Source: Rheinheimera sp. SA_1 (GTDB taxonomy: Bacteria; Pseudomonadota; Gammaproteobacteria; Enterobacterales; Alteromonadaceae). Taken from it: DNA of 64,000 nt. The notes beneath the pieces are model-generated. The model saw only the letters and a program-made list of their open reading frames with translations. It did no database searches and was not told the origin of the DNA. Position 1 is the stretch's first letter. Each line of letters opens with the position of its first letter. This document shows positions 17,141 to 28,778 of the stretch, piece after piece. Where the stretch lies: positions 124,001-188,000 of the forward strand of contig NZ_LXWK01000015.1 of the NCBI RefSeq assembly GCF_001669775.1. Direction: 5' to 3'. Both the position numbers and the translations under genes were made by a program.

Positions 17141-18565
17141 TTGGCGGCAACTTTTTACTTTCACGATTATGAAACCTGGGGCGCAGATCCGAAAAAAGAT
17201 CGACCAGCGCAATTTGCCGGATTACGTACCGATCTCGCGTTAAACCCGCTTGGCGAAGCGCAGATGTGGTACTGCCAACTGGCTGCGGATTATTTACCGC
17301 ACCCGGTCGCAGCGTTAATCACCGGTTTAACGCCCCAGTTATGCAATCAGAAAGGCTTGCCGGAAGTGCAGTTTATGCAGCGGATTTTGCAGGAATTCAG
17401 TACTGCTGAAACCTGTGTGGTTGGTTATAACAATCTGCGTTTTGACGACGAAATCACCCGCTATAGTTTGTGGCGGAATTTTCTTGACCCTTACGGACGT
17501 GAATGGCAACAAGGTAACAGTCGCTGGGATTTAATTGATGTAGTTCGTGCCTGTTATGCCTTGCGTCCGGAAGGCATTCAATGGCCAAGACACGACAACG
17601 GCAACCCAAGTTTTCGCCTTGAAGATTTGACCAAGGCTAATGGCCTGGAGCACCAGCATGCACACGATGCGCGCTCAGATGTATATGCGACAATCGGCAT
17701 CGCAAAACTGGTGCAACAAGCGCAGCCGAAGCTGTTTCAATACTTATTCGAGAATCGCAAAAAACAGCAAGTGCAAGCGCTGATTGATGTGGCCGGTATG
17801 ACGCCGCTGGTGCATGTGTCGTCGAAGTTTCCGGCAAGTCAGGGCTGTTGCAGTTGGATAGTGCCTTTGGCTTTTCATCCGACCAATAAAAATGCCGTGA
17901 TCTGTTTTAACTTACAGTCTGATCCACGCTTGCTCGCGGATTTAACCATTGAGCAGCTCAATGAACGGCTATACCGTAAAACGACAGATTTAGCTGATGA
18001 TGAACCAAGACCAGGCTTAAAGCTGGTGCATTTGAATAAATGTCCGGTGCTGGCCAATGCCAAAACCCTATCCGAAGCGCGCGCAGTTGAACTCGGGATA
18101 GACCGTAAAGCTTGCCTGGTAAATCTTGACTGGTTAAAACAAAACCGCCAGCTCCAACAAAAAGTGGTAGTGCTTTATCAGCAGGCCGCTGAATTTAAAG
18201 CTGAGACAAACCCGGATTATATGCTTTATCAAGGCTTTACTTCGGACAACGACAAACAACAAATGCTACGTCTGCACCAGTTAGCGCCTGAGGCACTGCA
18301 GGGACATAGTATTCAGTTTCAGGATGACCGGCTCAATCAATTACTGTTCAGGTTTCGTGCCCGGAACTACCCGCACACCCTGACGTTTGACGAAATGGAA
18401 AAATGGCGGCGTTATTGTCATGATAAATTGACGCTGGGTTTGGACCAGCCGGCATTAACTTTTGAAGATTTCACGCTGGCGCTGGAAAGTGCGGCAGAAA
18501 GTCAGCAAAACGACCCGAAAAAAATGCAAATATTGCAGGCCTTGTATCGGTTTGTAAGCGGTTAA
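17141..18565 (+). CDS. sbcB: Exodeoxyribonuclease I
   Basis: 474 residues from TTG 17141, nearly the same length as E. coli exonuclease I (475). The open frame continues to 16715 without a stop, but that extension is antisense to the nuclease gene and contains the promoter, so it is not coding. Homology begins at FHDYETWGADPKKDRPAQF, which holds the DEDD nuclease Asp and Glu. VGYNNLRFDDEITR and AHDARSDVYATI complete the 3'-5' exonuclease site, followed by the SH3-like and C-terminal helical domains (KLVHLNKCPVLAN). It degrades single-stranded DNA 3' to 5' in recombination and mismatch repair. No ATG or GTG lies near the conserved start, so TTG (or ATT 17138) is forced. Confidence 0.92.
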   Translation: MAATFYFHDYETWGADPKKDRPAQFAGLRTDLALNPLGEAQMWYCQLAADYLPHPVAALITGLTPQLCNQKGLPEVQFMQRILQEFSTAETCVVGYNNLRFDDEITRYSLWRNFLDPYGREWQQGNSRWDLIDVVRACYALRPEGIQWPRHDNGNPSFRLEDLTKANGLEHQHAHDARSDVYATIGIAKLVQQAQPKLFQYLFENRKKQQVQALIDVAGMTPLVHVSSKFPASQGCCSWIVPLAFHPTNKNAVICFNLQSDPRLLADLTIEQLNERLYRKTTDLADDEPRPGLKLVHLNKCPVLANAKTLSEARAVELGIDRKACLVNLDWLKQNRQLQQKVVVLYQQAAEFKAETNPDYMLYQGFTSDNDKQQMLRLHQLAPEALQGHSIQFQDDRLNQLLFRFRARNYPHTLTFDEMEKWRRYCHDKLTLGLDQPALTFEDFTLALESAAESQQNDPKKMQILQALYRFVSG

Positions 18566-18722
18566 TTGCCGAGTGCCGAAGATAGCGAAATATCGTTTTT
18601 AACATCGCAATTTAGTAAATAAGTCGCTAATATATGCGGTATTAACGAGCACGACATTTCAAGTGTCAGAGTGTTTTACACATTGGCGTTAATGCTAACG
18701 GATACTAGCGTTTAAGTTTGCT

Positions 18723-18752
18723 AAATCAGCAACTTATAATATTGGCTGATTT
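18723..18752. promoter_or_regulatory. Inverted repeat bracketing the -10 box of the kinase/PqqD cassette
   Basis: A perfect -10 hexamer TATAAT (18735-18740; weak -35 TTTAAG at 18711-18716, 18-base spacer) is enclosed by a perfect 8-base inverted repeat, AAATCAGC (18723-18730) and GCTGATTT (18745-18752). A protein bound here would block the promoter. The first gene starts at 18792 behind GAGGTAG. Confidence 0.5.
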
Positions 18753-18791
18753 CTTGCTTAACTCAATCGAATTTGATTTCGAGGTAGTAAA

Positions 18792-19589
18792 ATGAACCAA
18801 CATCACGATACACAAACCACAGATGTAACTGCGACCCCTGCAGTTCTGCCACAGGAACAGGCTCCTGGGTTGTCACGTCGTAAGTTTTTAACCCGCGCTG
18901 GTGTGGGTTCTTTACCCGTTATCATGTCAATCAAAAGCGGTAGTGCCTGGGGTTGTATTGATCTGAAATGTACGCCTGGTGAAACCAGCCTGAGTAACTC
19001 AGGTTCTGCGGTTGCATCAGCAACATCCACCAGCGATGGCAAACCAGCAGCTTATAAAAAGCCAAAATGGTCGACCATTAAAATCATCAAAGATGTCTTC
19101 AGTGTTGATTTTAATGATTATTTGTTAGCCACTTATCAGTACACGCTGTACACCAAATCAGGCAGCAAATACACCGAAATCTCCAAGAACAACTGTAAAA
19201 GCTGGTGGACAACCGTTAAAGCTTCTACTTGCTACACCAAAAAGAGCAACTCAAATTATCCAAAATTTACCGGCACTAAACGTGAACCAGGTATGTTTGG
19301 AACTAAAGTGCTGATCAATACCACCAAATTCTCTGACATTTTTGGTACTGGTACCACGTCAAATTTCCTGACATGCCTGAGCATGAACGATACGCTGGAA
19401 CAGTATTTGGTTGCAGCCTTTATCGGTGCAGTCTGGGAACGTCACACTGAATACCGTAACCAATACGGCAGCCGTGAATTGTGTTACCCGGCACCACAAG
19501 ACCTGATTGATGCTTATCAGGACGCATTAAACCGTGACAATGGTCTCGAAGATTTACGGACTTTATTAAAGTTCTATACCATCGGTTGA
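18792..19589 (+). CDS. RR-motif (Tat-like) protein of the HPr-rel-A cassette, unknown function
   Basis: 265 residues, not matched to any characterised family. Residues 1-26 are polar. A twin-arginine-like motif LSRRKFLTRAG (27-37) leads into a short, weak hydrophobic stretch (GSLPVIMSIKSGSAWGC, 39-55), a pattern I associate with Tat-type precursors that end in SGSA. A Ser/Thr-rich linker (61-83) and a folded-looking domain (91-265) with aromatic strands and the helix MNDTLEQYLVAAFIGAVWE follow. Cysteines at 55, 60, 135, 147, 195 and 231 suggest disulfides, hence export. It is the first gene of a four-gene cassette with an HprK-like kinase. It could be the cassette's substrate; that is inference. 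It looks more AT-rich in codon choice (AAA, ACC/ACT, AAC/AAT) than its neighbours. Confidence 0.8.
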   Translation: MNQHHDTQTTDVTATPAVLPQEQAPGLSRRKFLTRAGVGSLPVIMSIKSGSAWGCIDLKCTPGETSLSNSGSAVASATSTSDGKPAAYKKPKWSTIKIIKDVFSVDFNDYLLATYQYTLYTKSGSKYTEISKNNCKSWWTTVKASTCYTKKSNSNYPKFTGTKREPGMFGTKVLINTTKFSDIFGTGTTSNFLTCLSMNDTLEQYLVAAFIGAVWERHTEYRNQYGSRELCYPAPQDLIDAYQDALNRDNGLEDLRTLLKFYTIG

Positions 19590-19596
19590 TGATAGC

Positions 19597-19782
19597 TTGC
19601 ACAAACCTCAATCCCCTGCCCCGGACTATGCGAAAAGCATCCTCCGGGGTTGTCATTCTGCGACATTAACACTCACCACCGACGACAACTCGGGTGTGGT
19701 CTGTTTTGATGTATTTACGCAAGATACATGGATCCAACTGCCCGAAACTGCTAACGTAACCACTTCTTCAGTAGAAAATTGA
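19597..19782 (+). CDS. Short PqqD-like ORF (possibly truncated HPr-rel-A PqqD protein)
   Basis: 61 codons from TTG 19597, seven bases after the RR-protein stop and six before the kinase ATG. The segment SGVVCFDVFTQDTWIQLPE resembles the two beta strands of PqqD-type peptide chaperones (pattern VV-x-FD-x(4)-DT-h-x-L), and position between these genes is where HPr-rel-A systems carry a PqqD protein. Usual members are ~85-95 residues with a winged-helix half after these strands; here the frame stops after TTSSVEN, so that half is missing. No in-frame ATG or GTG exists and the ribosome site is weak. It may be a minimal functional peptide-binding protein, a decayed gene, or chance. Confidence 0.4.
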   Translation: MHKPQSPAPDYAKSILRGCHSATLTLTTDDNSGVVCFDVFTQDTWIQLPETANVTTSSVEN

Positions 19783-19788
19783 TCATCA

Positions 19789-20643
19789 ATGACAACAAGT
19801 TTTGTGCTGGCCTCTGCCCCTTTTAATTTTCAGGTCAATACCAGTGGCTCTGTGTTGTATGATCAACTACAACAACTTTATCCATCGTCGGTACTTCAAA
19901 GCACACCTGCATCTGACATTGTTGATTTTCAAATTGACTTCAAAAAGAATTGGTTATCATTAAGTCAGAGCTACGCCTTTAAATTGGGTCAGCATCATTT
20001 TCGGATGACCGCCAAACCACAGTTACTCAGTGTATTTGAATGGGGTTTAAACTGGGCGGTGTCTTCGTATCAAAACCGCTACCTTTGCATTCACGCCGCG
20101 GTGCTTGAAAAAAGCGGCATCAGTCTGATTTTGCCGGCGCCACCCGGCTCTGGCAAAAGTACCTTATGCGCGCTGTTGATGTTGTCTGGCTGGCGTTTGT
20201 TATCGGATGAACATTGCCTGATTGATCCACAAACCGGATTAATTTTACCCTTTGTGCGGCCGATCAGTTTAAAAAACCGCTCCATTGCCGTGCTCAATCA
20301 ACGTTATGCCAAAAATATTGTGCAATGTGTGGTGCCGGATACTTTTAAAGGCACTATCGGTTATTTACCACCCACCGCAGAAAGCTGGCAGTTGATGCAT
20401 CAGCCGGTGCAACCTGCTTATGTGATTTTCCCCAAATACAATGCCAATGTTGCTGCCACAGAATTCTCCGGTATTGCTCAAAGCCAGTTGTTCATGCAGT
20501 TGGCAGTGAACTGTTTTAACTACACAGTGTTGGCAGAAGTGGGGTTTGAAACTTTGGGACGTTTAGTAAAGCAAGTGGTCGGGATCCGGTTGGAATATGC
20601 AGATACCGACGAGGCTTTGCAGCTGATTGCGGAGCTTGACTGA
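19789..20643 (+). CDS. HprK-related kinase A
   Basis: 284 residues. The C-terminal two-thirds match the HPr kinase/phosphorylase fold: IHAAVLEK (~101-108), Walker A APPGSGKST (117-125), LLSDEH (138-142) where HprK has its catalytic Asp region, and PFVRPISLKN (154-163). The N-terminal ~80 residues are specific to the related-A group. True HprK phosphorylates Ser46 of HPr, but no HPr, PTS or crh gene is nearby. Relatives in lasso-peptide clusters (PadeK type) phosphorylate a precursor peptide serine. The last gene overlaps by the TGATG junction, so they are co-translated. Substrate unknown. Confidence 0.87.
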   Translation: MTTSFVLASAPFNFQVNTSGSVLYDQLQQLYPSSVLQSTPASDIVDFQIDFKKNWLSLSQSYAFKLGQHHFRMTAKPQLLSVFEWGLNWAVSSYQNRYLCIHAAVLEKSGISLILPAPPGSGKSTLCALLMLSGWRLLSDEHCLIDPQTGLILPFVRPISLKNRSIAVLNQRYAKNIVQCVVPDTFKGTIGYLPPTAESWQLMHQPVQPAYVIFPKYNANVAATEFSGIAQSQLFMQLAVNCFNYTVLAEVGFETLGRLVKQVVGIRLEYADTDEALQLIAELD

Positions 20644-21755
20644 TGACGCCTGTCTGCCTGCAACTGCTGCAAAATCCAGCACAATTTATTAAGAATGCCA
20701 GCACACAGCAATGGACCGACTTCATTCATCAGGCGCGGGAACAAGCACTGCTTGGCAGTTGTTATTTCCTACTGCAGGATGCTGGTTTATATGATGCGAT
20801 CCCGGATAAAGTAAAAACACATTTATATTCCGGTTATATCTACGCGCAAAAACAAAAAATCAGTTTAATCAAAGAAATGCTGAAACTGGAACCCTTTTTC
20901 AGCGACGCGCCTTATCCATGTGTCTTGCTCAAAGGCTGTGCTTACCGACTGACTGAATTGGCGATGGCCCGAGGCAGGGTCTTTTCTGACATTGATATTC
21001 TGGTGCCACAGCAGCAGTTTCCGGATGCATTGCAACGGTTAAATGAAGCCGGTTTTATTGAATTTGGGATGTCGGATTATGACCGGCGTTATTACTTACG
21101 CTGGTCGCATCAACACCCGCCGTTAATTCACTATCTACGTGGTGTGTCCATCGATTTGCACCATCATATTTATCCGGTGTCGTCGCAGGAAAACATTCTC
21201 ATTGAGCCGATGCTGCGTCAGTCGATCCCGCTGGCGGGTTCGTCCTTTGCCGTGCCGACCAAAGCACTGATGTTTGTGCATGCCTGTGTGCATTTGTTTT
21301 ATCAGGATGAAACCCATAAGCTGGTCAAAGACTTATGGGATTTATACCAGCTATATCTGGATGCAATTGCTGAAGGTGAAACGGACATCGTACAAGCCGC
21401 GACTGATTTAAATGCGCAAGCTGCGGTCTATTATGCCTTTGATGTACTCGAATGGTTGTTCCAGATAAACGTTTCCGCGCAGGCACTGAGCCAGTTAAAA
21501 CCTTTTGCCAACCACTCACAGCGTCGTTCCATGCGTTGGTTATTAGCCCAATTGTTCAACCCCCAAAGTAGCTGGTACCGACTGGCACATATCTGGTGGA
21601 CCATTCGCGGGCATCTGCTGAAAATGGGTCCAATGACGCTGCTCTATCACAGTGTTGCCAAGTCGGTGGAACAATATCGCGAACGGCGTATTCACACCAA
21701 GCAGCAGCAACAACAAGATGCGCTGACCAAACCCAAAGATGCTGGTTTTCAGTAA
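20643..21755 (+). CDS. Nucleotidyltransferase of the NTP_transf_5 type
   Basis: 370 residues. The core signature is VLLKGCAYRLTELAMARGRVFSDIDILV (split here: LLKG at 95-98; GR-x-x-SDIDILV at 111-121), in which Asp116 and Asp118 would bind the metal and nucleotide. This is the uncharacterised nucleotidyltransferase family regularly found beside HprK-related kinase A. A helical C-terminal region (LMFVHACVHLFYQDE onward) resembles substrate-binding parts of minimal nucleotidyltransferases. The tail is Gln/Lys-rich. ATG at 20643 shares its A with the kinase stop. The acceptor of any nucleotide transfer is unknown. Confidence 0.82.
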   Translation: MTPVCLQLLQNPAQFIKNASTQQWTDFIHQAREQALLGSCYFLLQDAGLYDAIPDKVKTHLYSGYIYAQKQKISLIKEMLKLEPFFSDAPYPCVLLKGCAYRLTELAMARGRVFSDIDILVPQQQFPDALQRLNEAGFIEFGMSDYDRRYYLRWSHQHPPLIHYLRGVSIDLHHHIYPVSSQENILIEPMLRQSIPLAGSSFAVPTKALMFVHACVHLFYQDETHKLVKDLWDLYQLYLDAIAEGETDIVQAATDLNAQAAVYYAFDVLEWLFQINVSAQALSQLKPFANHSQRRSMRWLLAQLFNPQSSWYRLAHIWWTIRGHLLKMGPMTLLYHSVAKSVEQYRERRIHTKQQQQQDALTKPKDAGFQ

Positions 21756-21879
21756 ATTATTCTGCAATTCCAATCAAGTACCGCAGCAAAAACGCAGTTT
21801 CACCGTAACACCCGCTCAATTTAGCGTACCTTTCATTCACGTCCGCGCAGCTTTGTTTTAAAAACAACTGCGTTTTTGC

Positions 21880-21909
21880 TTGCGTTTAAACTTTATCTTT
21901 CCCTATACT
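21880..21909 (+). promoter_or_regulatory. Sigma-70 promoter of the thi operon
   Basis: TTGCGT (21880-21885), 18-base spacer, TATACT (21904-21909). Transcription would begin just before the P1 stem of the TPP aptamer. Nothing else is seen in 21756-21879. Confidence 0.6.
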
Positions 21910-21916
21910 CGGCGCT

Positions 21917-22001
21917 CTTGTCGGAGTGCCCACTTGGGCTGAGACCGCGTTACGCGGGATCCGTTGAACCTGATCAGGTTAGAACCTGCGAAGGGAACAA
22001 G
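21917..22001 (+). promoter_or_regulatory. TPP riboswitch (THI element)
   Basis: The conserved THI box is plain: GGGCTGAGACCG, then CCGTTGAACCTGATCAGG, then TTAGAACCTGCGAAGGGAA. P1 is closed by CTTGT (21917-21921) with ACAAG (21997-22001). The aptamer binds thiamine pyrophosphate and represses the thiamine genes that follow. It is the only aptamer in the window and lies 189 bases before thiC. Confidence 0.97.
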
Positions 22002-22059
22002 GGTAATGTACCCGGAGTTTTTCCCATATTTAGACCATTTTTCGGGTCATTTTTGGGAT

Positions 22060-22112
22060 CAATCCGCCAGTCAAACCGGATTGCTACAGTGTCGTACGTC
22101 ATATGCAATCCG
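22060..22112 (+). promoter_or_regulatory. Three-segment pairing switch in the thiC leader (candidate expression platform)
   Basis: CAATCCG (22060-22066), CGGATTGC (22077-22084) and GCAATCCG (22105-22112) can form two mutually exclusive hairpins: 1-2 with a 10-base loop or 2-3 with a 20-base loop. Upstream, 22001-22050 also holds GGGTA/TACCC and GACC/GGTC stems followed by T runs. The remaining leader to the thiC ATG shows only a small CGGC/GCCG stem. Confidence 0.5.
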
Positions 22113-22166
22113 AGCGGCCAACAGCCGTCATTACTCCAACTTACTCCAGACAAGCAACTTTGTTAA

Positions 22167-25685
<3,519 letters not shown>

Positions 25686-25696
<11 letters not shown>

Positions 25697-26492
25697 ATTG
25701 ATCACATCAGCCAACCACAGCATACCGGCATCGCTGCAATCACCGTTACCCGATCAGCAGTTTTTGTATTACAGCCGGCAATTGTTATTGCCGGACTGGT
25801 CCGAACAACGCCAGTTACAGCTGCTGCAGAAAAAGCTATTGATTATCGGGCTGGGCGGTCTTGGTTGTCCGGCCGCTACTTATCTGGCCGGCGCCGGTGT
25901 CGGCTGGCTCCTACTGGCTGACGGCGATAAGGTGGAACTGAGTAACTTACCGCGGCAGACCTTGTTCCGGACCAGCGATATTGGTCTGAACAAAGCCGAA
26001 GCTGCTGCGGCAACATTGCAACAACTGAACCCGTTTGTCCGGATTGATGCATTGCCGCAAATGTTGGATGAAGCTGAATTATCCAGACGGATCGCCTGGG
26101 CTGATCTGGTGCTCGATTGCAGCGACAACCTTGCCACTAAACTTGCCATTAACCGGATTTGCCAACAACAACAACGGTGCTGGCTCGGCGCCTCGGCCAG
26201 TGGCTATCAGGGGTACAGCTGGTTGATTAATCCGACCAGTGGCGGCTGTTTACATTGCCTTGGCCACCAGCAACCGCTATTGACGGGTGGCTGCCTGCAA
26301 CAAGGCGTCTACACGCCGTTAGTCGGCCAGCTTGGCTTGCAACTGGCCAGTATGGCGCTACAACAACTGGCAAACGGCCGCCGTCGGCGCAGTTTTGTGC
26401 AAATTTACCAACATCATCACCAACAATTCAGCCAGTGCCAATTGCTGGCAGATCCCCAATGCGAATGTTGTGGAGTTACCGCAGATGTCTGA
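25686..26492 (+). CDS. thiF: ThiS adenylyltransferase
   Basis: 268 residues from ATG 25686; the frame also has TTG 25677, which is less likely. E1-like/MoeB family: LLIIGLGGLGCPAATYLAGAG (nucleotide loop), ADGDKVELSNLPRQTLF (ATP-binding Asp and Arg) and DCSDNLATKLAIN. ThiF adenylates the C-terminal glycine of ThiS so that sulfur can be loaded for thiazole formation. A CLHC pair and the C-terminal CECC give the four zinc cysteines. It begins inside the last codons of thiDE and overlaps thiS by eight bases, so translation is coupled. Confidence 0.93.
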
Positions 26493-26694
26493 AATGATTG
26501 ATATATATTTAAACGGTGATCGGCTACAAGTCGCCGCTGGCATGGATTTACAACAGTTGCAGCAACAATTTGCTGACGGTCAGCATGTGGCTATCGCGCT
26601 GAACACCGAAATTATGCCACGCCGGCTTTGGGCTGATCGCTCCTTGCAGGCGCGGGATCAGGTGCTGATGTTTAATCTGGTGGCCGGAGGTTAG
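26485..26694 (+). CDS. thiS: Sulfur carrier protein ThiS
   Basis: 69 residues from ATG 26485, chosen because GGAG lies nine bases upstream (inside thiF). The longer open frame upstream is the shadow of thiF. It has a ubiquitin-like fold ([41 protein letters not shown]) ending in the required Gly-Gly, which is adenylated by ThiF and then carries a thiocarboxylate for ThiG. It is followed immediately by thiG. Confidence 0.94.
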   Translation: MSEMIDIYLNGDRLQVAAGMDLQQLQQQFADGQHVAIALNTEIMPRRLWADRSLQARDQVLMFNLVAGG

Positions 26695-26695
26695 C

Positions 26696-27466
26696 ATGTT
26701 CACATTGGCAGACATTGAATTACCCAGTCGTTTGCTGCTTGGCAGCGGCAAATTTAGTAGCCCACAAGGGATGTTGGATGCGGTCAAAGCCAGCGGCAGC
26801 GGCTTGGTGACCGTGGCATTAAAAAGGATTAAACCGGGCCAACCGAGCCTGGATCTCATCAGCCCACTGCAGCAAGCCGGGGTACGAATTTTACCCAACA
26901 CTTCAGGCGCCGTTGATGCGCGGGAAGCCATTTTCGCCGCTGAGCTGGCGCGGGAACTATTACAGACCAACTGGGTGAAGCTGGAAATTCATCCGGATGC
27001 CCGTTATCTGATGCCGGATCCAGAACAAACTTTAATTGCCGCGCGGCAATTGGTAAAACTGGGTTTTGTGGTATTGCCCTATTGCAGTGCTGATCCAATG
27101 CTCTGTCTGCGCTTACAAGAGGCAGGTTGTGCAGCTGTGATGCCGCTCGGCTCCGCCATTGGCTCGAATCAAGGGCTGCAGAATAAAGCCATGCTGGAAA
27201 TTATTATCGAACAAGCCAAGGTGCCGGTGATTGTCGATGCCGGTATCGGCTTACCGAGCCATGCCTGTGCTGCATTGGAATTGGGTGCAGCGGCTGTGCT
27301 GGTCAATACCGCGATTGCTACCGCTGCCGATCCGGTGCAGGCCGCCCACGGTTTTAGACTGGCGGTTGAGGCCGGTATGGCTGCGCGATCCGCTCGTTGT
27401 GCGCCGCCAAGTTTGCAAGCCAGTGCCAGCAGTCCGATTGAATCGCTGCTGACATTTTTATCCTGA
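26696..27466 (+). CDS. thiG: Thiazole synthase
   Basis: 256 residues, typical length, ATG one base after the thiS stop with GGAGG in the thiS 3' end. TIM-barrel enzyme that makes the thiazole phosphate ring from 1-deoxyxylulose phosphate, dehydroglycine and the ThiS sulfur. [21 protein letters not shown] (Schiff-base Lys region), [37 protein letters not shown] and [11 protein letters not shown] are all canonical. It works as a complex with ThiH, encoded next. Confidence 0.96.
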   Translation: MFTLADIELPSRLLLGSGKFSSPQGMLDAVKASGSGLVTVALKRIKPGQPSLDLISPLQQAGVRILPNTSGAVDAREAIFAAELARELLQTNWVKLEIHPDARYLMPDPEQTLIAARQLVKLGFVVLPYCSADPMLCLRLQEAGCAAVMPLGSAIGSNQGLQNKAMLEIIIEQAKVPVIVDAGIGLPSHACAALELGAAAVLVNTAIATAADPVQAAHGFRLAVEAGMAARSARCAPPSLQASASSPIESLLTFLS

Positions 27467-27479
27467 GGACATCTTTTAG

Positions 27480-28616
27480 ATGAACAATTTCAGCGAAGTC
27501 CTCACCCAAATCGATTTAGTCGCCTTGCAAATGGCAACTTTTGATGAAGCTGCGGTTCGACGCGCGCTCAATTCAACCAAACTGAGCCTCGTTGATTTTC
27601 AGGCACTGCTAAGCCCGGCCGCATTACCCAAGCTGCCGCAACTGCTGGAAAAAGCCAGCTTGCTGACGACACAGCAATTCGGTGCGGCCCGGCAATTGTT
27701 CGCACCTTTATATCTGTCAAATCTCTGCGCCAACGAATGTACTTATTGCGGTTTTTCGATGAGTCAGGCAATTAAACGCCGGGTGCTGACCGACCATGAA
27801 CTGGTCGAAGAAGCCAATGCCGTTAAAGCTTTAGGTCATGATCAGTTATTGCTGGTGGCAGGTGAGCACGAACGTAAAGTCGGCATGACCTATTTTCGCC
27901 AACAGATCCCACTGTTAAAACCATTGTTTAGCCGGCTGATGCTGGAAGTGCAGCCGTTGGGGTGTGATGAGTATCGAGAACTGAAACTGCTTGGAATTGA
28001 TACCGTGCTGGTGTATCAGGAAACTTATCAAAGTCAGGCCTATGCCAAATACCATCTGAAAGGCAAGAAGATGGATATGATCTGGCGCTTAGATTGCCCG
28101 GATCGGATTGGCGCGGCTGGTGTCGACAAAATCGGCCTAGGCATTTTGCTGGGGCTGGCCGACTGGCGGTTGGATGCAGTGCTACTGGCAACACACCTGC
28201 GGTATCTGCAGCAACAATACCCTTATTGCCAATTTAGTATCGCCTTACCCCGCTTGCGCCCCTGCAGTGGTGGCATCGAAAGTCAGTTTCCGGTTAGCGA
28301 TCGTGAATTAGTCCAGTTGTACTGCGCATTCCGGCTATTGGCGCCAGAAATTGATTTAACCCTGTCCACCCGCGAAAGCCCTCAGCTTCGGGATCTGCTA
28401 TTGCCACTGATGATCACCAGTTTAAGCGCTGGCTCGAAAACGCAGCCAGGTGGCTATCAGGTGGCGCCGGAAAGCCTGCAGCAATTTAGTATTGATGATG
28501 ATCGCAGTGCCGGGCGAATGGCGCAGCGCCTGACCGAGCTGGGTCTACAACCAGTCTGGACCAACTGGCATCCGGCGTTTGGCCGCGGTAATTCCGGTCA
28601 TGATTCAGCTTATTGA
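27480..28616 (+). CDS. thiH: 2-iminoacetate synthase (tyrosine lyase)
   Basis: 378 residues. Radical-SAM enzyme that cleaves tyrosine to dehydroglycine for ThiG. The 4Fe-4S motif C-x3-C-x2-C is at Cys83, Cys87 and Cys90 (NLCANECTYCGF). Downstream KRRVLTDHELVEEA, LLVAGEHERKVGMTYF and SIALPRLRPCSG match ThiH, including the C-terminal BATS-like region. Presence of thiH rather than thiO implies anaerobic-style dehydroglycine supply, usual in gammaproteobacteria. Last gene of the operon; no clear terminator was seen in the 162-base gap after it. Confidence 0.96.
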   Translation: MNNFSEVLTQIDLVALQMATFDEAAVRRALNSTKLSLVDFQALLSPAALPKLPQLLEKASLLTTQQFGAARQLFAPLYLSNLCANECTYCGFSMSQAIKRRVLTDHELVEEANAVKALGHDQLLLVAGEHERKVGMTYFRQQIPLLKPLFSRLMLEVQPLGCDEYRELKLLGIDTVLVYQETYQSQAYAKYHLKGKKMDMIWRLDCPDRIGAAGVDKIGLGILLGLADWRLDAVLLATHLRYLQQQYPYCQFSIALPRLRPCSGGIESQFPVSDRELVQLYCAFRLLAPEIDLTLSTRESPQLRDLLLPLMITSLSAGSKTQPGGYQVAPESLQQFSIDDDRSAGRMAQRLTELGLQPVWTNWHPAFGRGNSGHDSAY

Positions 28617-28778
28617 TGCTTTAGTAACGGCCTGCAGCTGTCTGCTGCCGACCATCGCGAAATTGCTTAAAACTGTGCGCTAACGATGGACAGCTCTGGC
28701 TGAACAACCAGCGATTATGGTAGCCTTGTCGGCCTGAAATTCATCGGTCGTCGGCAACCTTTCGCTGGGATTATTCGC

